Part shown: positions 61,905-64,000 of the stretch, piece after piece
Numbering within the stretch: position 1 is the first letter of the stretch
Layout: each line of letters starts with the position of its first letter
NCBI GenBank assembly: GCA_002478565.1
Contig: DLPC01000026.1
Coordinates: 248,001 to 312,000 of the forward strand
Reading direction: 5' to 3'
Source of the DNA: Flavobacteriales bacterium UBA7468
Lineage (GTDB): Bacteria; Bacteroidota; Bacteroidia; Flavobacteriales_D; Crocinitomicaceae
Length of the DNA: 64,000 bases
Notes under the pieces: generated by a model
The model's input: the letters and a program-made list of their open reading frames with translations, nothing else
The model's database searches: none
Told to the model about the DNA's origin: nothing
Program-made: the position numbers and the translations under genes

Positions 61905-62897
61905 ATGGCTTCAGATAACTTCGTAGATTACGTAAAAATACACTGTACTTCCGGAAATGGAGGAGGTGGATCCACGCACTTTAGACGTGAAAAATACATC
62001 CCTAAAGGAGGTCCTGATGGGGGTGATGGCGGTCGTGGTGGACACGTTATTCTGCGAGGAAACAAACAACTCTGGACACTCCTACACCTCAAATTCCAGA
62101 AACATATCAAAGCGGGGCACGGTGCGCATGGTTCTGGGAACCTCAAAACAGGTTCGCAGGGCGAAGACGTCTATATCGACGTGCCGCTCGGAACCTTAGC
62201 CAAAGATGGCGAAACCGGTGAAATTTTGTTTGAAATCACTGAAGAAGGAGAAGAGCGTATCATTCAGCGTGGCGGAAGAGGAGGATTGGGAAATAATCAT
62301 TTCAAATCTTCGACCAATCAAACCCCGCGCTATGCCCAGCCCGGTGAGGAAGGCTTGGAGGGTTGGAAAATCCTCGAGTTAAAAATACTTGCCGATGTCG
62401 GTTTGGTCGGTTTTCCAAATGCAGGAAAAAGTACCTTACTTTCTGTCTTGTCTGCCGCAAAACCAGAAATTGGCGACTACCCTTTTACAACACTCAGACC
62501 AAATCTAGGCATCGTTTCTTACCGTGACTTCCGTTCTTTTGTGATGGCAGACATCCCGGGAATTATTGAAGGGGCACATGCCGGAAAAGGTCTCGGTTTG
62601 CGTTTTCTCAGACACATTGAACGCAATTCCTTGTTGCTATTTATGGTGCCTGCTGACTCCGATGATATCAATAAAGAATACCAAATTTTGCTCAATGAGC
62701 TCAAGCAATACAATCCTGAACTTTTGCACAAACAAAGACTTTTGGCGATCACCAAGTCAGACATGCTCGATGACGAATTGAAAGCAGCACTTTCACAAGA
62801 TTTACCGCCGATTCCTTATTTGTTTATTTCCTCGGTAGCTCAACAAGGTTTGCTTGAACTCAAAGATTTGATATGGAAGCACCTCAACCATGACTGA
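61905..62897 (+). CDS. obgE: Obg-family GTPase
   Basis: Ribosome-assembly and growth-control GTPase, 330 residues. The glycine-rich Obg domain (about 1-158: HCTSGNGGGGSTHFRREKYI, GGPDGGDGGRGGHVIL) and G domain (G1 VGFPNAGKSTLLS, G3 ADIPGIIEGAHAGKGLG, G4 TKSD, G5 SSVAQQGL). It ends without the OCT or other C-terminal extension, as in other Bacteroidota. Overlaps the PAP2 gene by eight bases. Confidence 0.95.
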   Translation: MASDNFVDYVKIHCTSGNGGGGSTHFRREKYIPKGGPDGGDGGRGGHVILRGNKQLWTLLHLKFQKHIKAGHGAHGSGNLKTGSQGEDVYIDVPLGTLAKDGETGEILFEITEEGEERIIQRGGRGGLGNNHFKSSTNQTPRYAQPGEEGLEGWKILELKILADVGLVGFPNAGKSTLLSVLSAAKPEIGDYPFTTLRPNLGIVSYRDFRSFVMADIPGIIEGAHAGKGLGLRFLRHIERNSLLLFMVPADSDDINKEYQILLNELKQYNPELLHKQRLLAITKSDMLDDELKAALSQDLPPIPYLFISSVAQQGLLELKDLIWKHLNHD

Positions 62898-63474
62898 TAC
62901 CTTGCTTGCTTTTGATGAACAACTATTGCTGTTGATCAACGGCGGGCATTCACCATTCATGGACGAGCTCATGTGGATTTTCTCCTCAAAATGGATCAAT
63001 CTACCACTCGCTATTTTCCTTTTTATCTTTTTAAAAAGGCAATTTTCATGGAAAAAAGCCAGTCTTATATTTGTACTCTTGCTCGTTGTTGTCGCTTTAA
63101 CTGATTTTGTTTCTACACAACTCTTCAAAGATAATTTTCAAAGACTCAGGCCATCGCATACTTTAGGTATTCAAGAAAAGCTTCATTTTTATTACATCTC
63201 AGCAGCTGACCCTTATCGCGGTGGTCGCTATGGATTTGTATCTTCACATGCTGCAAACCTTTCGAGTCTTTTGGCTTTTTTGTATCCATTTTTAATTGTT
63301 CATAAACGCATTTTCTATTTGTTACTCACCTATGTTCTCATAGTGGGGTATAGCCGAATTTATTTAGGTGTTCATTTCCCGTCAGACGTAATTTGTGGCG
63401 GAGTTTTGGGTCTCATTCTAGGTTGGTTATTTCAGAAGCATATTTTTGCTAAATTGCTCGATAAATGGGACTAA
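62890..63474 (+). CDS. PAP2-family membrane phosphatase
   Basis: 194 residues with about five to six membrane segments. The three phosphatase blocks are present: KDNFQRLRPSH (about 79-89, KxxxxxxRP), FVSSHAANLSSL (the PSGH region as SSHA) and YSRIYLGVHFPSDVICG (SRxxxxxHxxxD). Likely a lipid phosphatase such as undecaprenyl-pyrophosphate, phosphatidate or PGP phosphatase; the substrate cannot be decided. It overlaps obgE by eight and crcB by ten bases. Confidence 0.9.
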   Translation: MTDTLLAFDEQLLLLINGGHSPFMDELMWIFSSKWINLPLAIFLFIFLKRQFSWKKASLIFVLLLVVVALTDFVSTQLFKDNFQRLRPSHTLGIQEKLHFYYISAADPYRGGRYGFVSSHAANLSSLLAFLYPFLIVHKRIFYLLLTYVLIVGYSRIYLGVHFPSDVICGGVLGLILGWLFQKHIFAKLLDKWD

Positions 63475-63827
63475 CAAGCATATTTTATGTTTTCATAGGT
63501 GGCGGTATTGGCAGTGTGCTGCGTTTTTTTGTCGCCAAACAATTCCCTTTTCAAGCTACAGGCTTTCCTTGGGCTACCTTGCTAAGTAACATTATTGCAA
63601 CCCTCATTTTAGCAATTGTTGTGACCCAATTTAAAGAATCCGAAAAGTGGCTTTCGCTTCAACCATTTATTATTGTTGGTATGTGTGGGGGGTTATCAAC
63701 TTTCAGCACGTTTTCATTTGAAAACTACCAACTCCTACAACAGGGGCAATTGGCCATTGTTGGGCTCAATATTTTGTTTTCTCTTGGTTTGGGCTTGCTT
63801 TGTTTTTGGTTTTTGTCGCGGCTCTGA
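63465..63827 (+). CDS. crcB: Fluoride channel CrcB/FluC
   Basis: Exports fluoride as a dual-topology dimer. 120 residues, four membrane segments. FIGGGIGSVLRFFVAKQF (about 10-27), the pore motif MCGGLSTFSTFSFE (about 73-86), and a regular fourth segment (NILFSLGLGLLCFWFLSRL). The protein is complete. The last 93 bases overlap, on the opposite strand, a photolyase-like gene. No fluoride riboswitch is seen; it is transcribed with the hpt operon. Confidence 0.93.
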   Translation: MGLTSIFYVFIGGGIGSVLRFFVAKQFPFQATGFPWATLLSNIIATLILAIVVTQFKESEKWLSLQPFIIVGMCGGLSTFSTFSFENYQLLQQGQLAIVGLNILFSLGLGLLCFWFLSRL

Positions 63828-64000
63828 CGGCCTTACCAACGTTTCAATAATTTTTTGTCCTTCGCGCTTAGCTTGTGCACTTTTGCGAATATCCCATAGA
63901 AATTTGCGTTCTTCTTTTCTAGAATCTTTGGGATCTATGATCGGCAGGGGATAGTCTTTGCCGAGTTCAAAACCATAGGTTTCGGCTTCTATTGACGTCA
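63735..64000 (-). CDS. C-terminal end of a probable deoxyribodipyrimidine photolyase/cryptochrome-family protein
   Basis: Minus-strand frame open from the window edge to a TAG at 63735-63737; 87 residues visible. It begins TSIEAETYGFELGKDYPLPI and continues IDPKDSRKEERKFLWDI, which matches the end of photolyases (GxDYPxPIVDxxxSR, then a helix). After this comes a Lys/Gln/Pro-rich tail (RPSEPRQKPKTKQAQTK) that runs antisense into crcB for 93 bases. There is no start codon in the window. Family call rests on one motif, so it is moderate. Confidence 0.6.
   Translation of the reverse strand, partial: TSIEAETYGFELGKDYPLPIIDPKDSRKEERKFLWDIRKSAQAKREGQKIIETLVRPSEPRQKPKTKQAQTKRKQNIEPNNGQLPLL

Noticed and set aside
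63673..63954. Plus-strand 93-codon frame at the window end
   Set aside because: It overlaps crcB in another frame and then lies opposite the photolyase-like motif; no family resemblance.

Overview
The window reads as one stretch of ordinary chromosome from a member of the Bacteroidota, most likely a flavobacterium-like lineage. Four things in the sequence point there. Three large secreted proteins end in type IX secretion (T9SS) sorting domains. The primary sigma factor is the short form without region 1.1. The promoters carry the phylum-specific -7 element TAnnTTTG. Several families are largely confined to the phylum (DUF4290, the MurA with Asp at the fosfomycin site, the LuxC-like acyl-CoA reductase beside a ferredoxin). 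Base composition and gene style look even from end to end. I see no insertion sequence, prophage, integron, CRISPR array, tRNA or rRNA gene, and no gap over 300 bases.

Layout. 1-5.8 kb: 3' part of a giant T9SS adhesin-like protein made of about 15 tandem PKD-like repeats. 5.8-9.3 kb: a NamZ-type exported muramidase divergent from an FtsX-family permease and an Smr protein. 9.3-13.2 kb: hydrolase and ferredoxin facing a LuxC-like acyl-CoA reductase and methionine aminopeptidase. 13.3-19.5 kb: lpdA, then purL-DUF4290-murA-thioredoxin. 19.5-23.8 kb: nucleoside phosphorylase, DUF4197 protein and a second T9SS protein with SprB-like repeats. 24-28.5 kb: gdhA, two small exported proteins, and efp-gcvT. 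28.6-35.8 kb: parE-parC, an unrecognised polytopic membrane protein and a DUF2891 protein. 35.9-40.6 kb (minus strand): gap-cmk, rpoD and htrA. 40.7-46.6 kb: dapF-GNAT-mltG-glycosylasparaginase-beta-mannosidase. 46.8-52.8 kb: DUF2805 protein, TonB-dependent receptor, trpS, plsC-gatC-glycosyltransferase, trmB. 52.9-59.5 kb: an unknown protein, two POT peptide transporters, tcdA and an Omp28-type T9SS protein. 59.6-64 kb: purK divergent from hpt-adk-obgE-PAP2-crcB, and the C-terminal end of a probable photolyase.

The genes are mostly core metabolism and information processing (purines, cell wall, lipids, translation, topoisomerase IV) interleaved with cell-surface proteins. I found no clearly new multi-gene defence or metabolic system. 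The observations most worth a second look are these: a promoter architecture in which TAnnTTTG sits 3-4 bases before the start codon of at least seven genes, implying leaderless mRNAs; an 846-bp in-frame duplication inside the giant adhesin gene; a (TCT)n tract giving 19 consecutive serines in an exported beta-mannosidase; a glycosylasparaginase/beta-mannosidase pair suited to an N-glycan core; a perfect 9-bp palindrome before gdhA; and a 93-bp antisense overlap between crcB and the photolyase-like gene.
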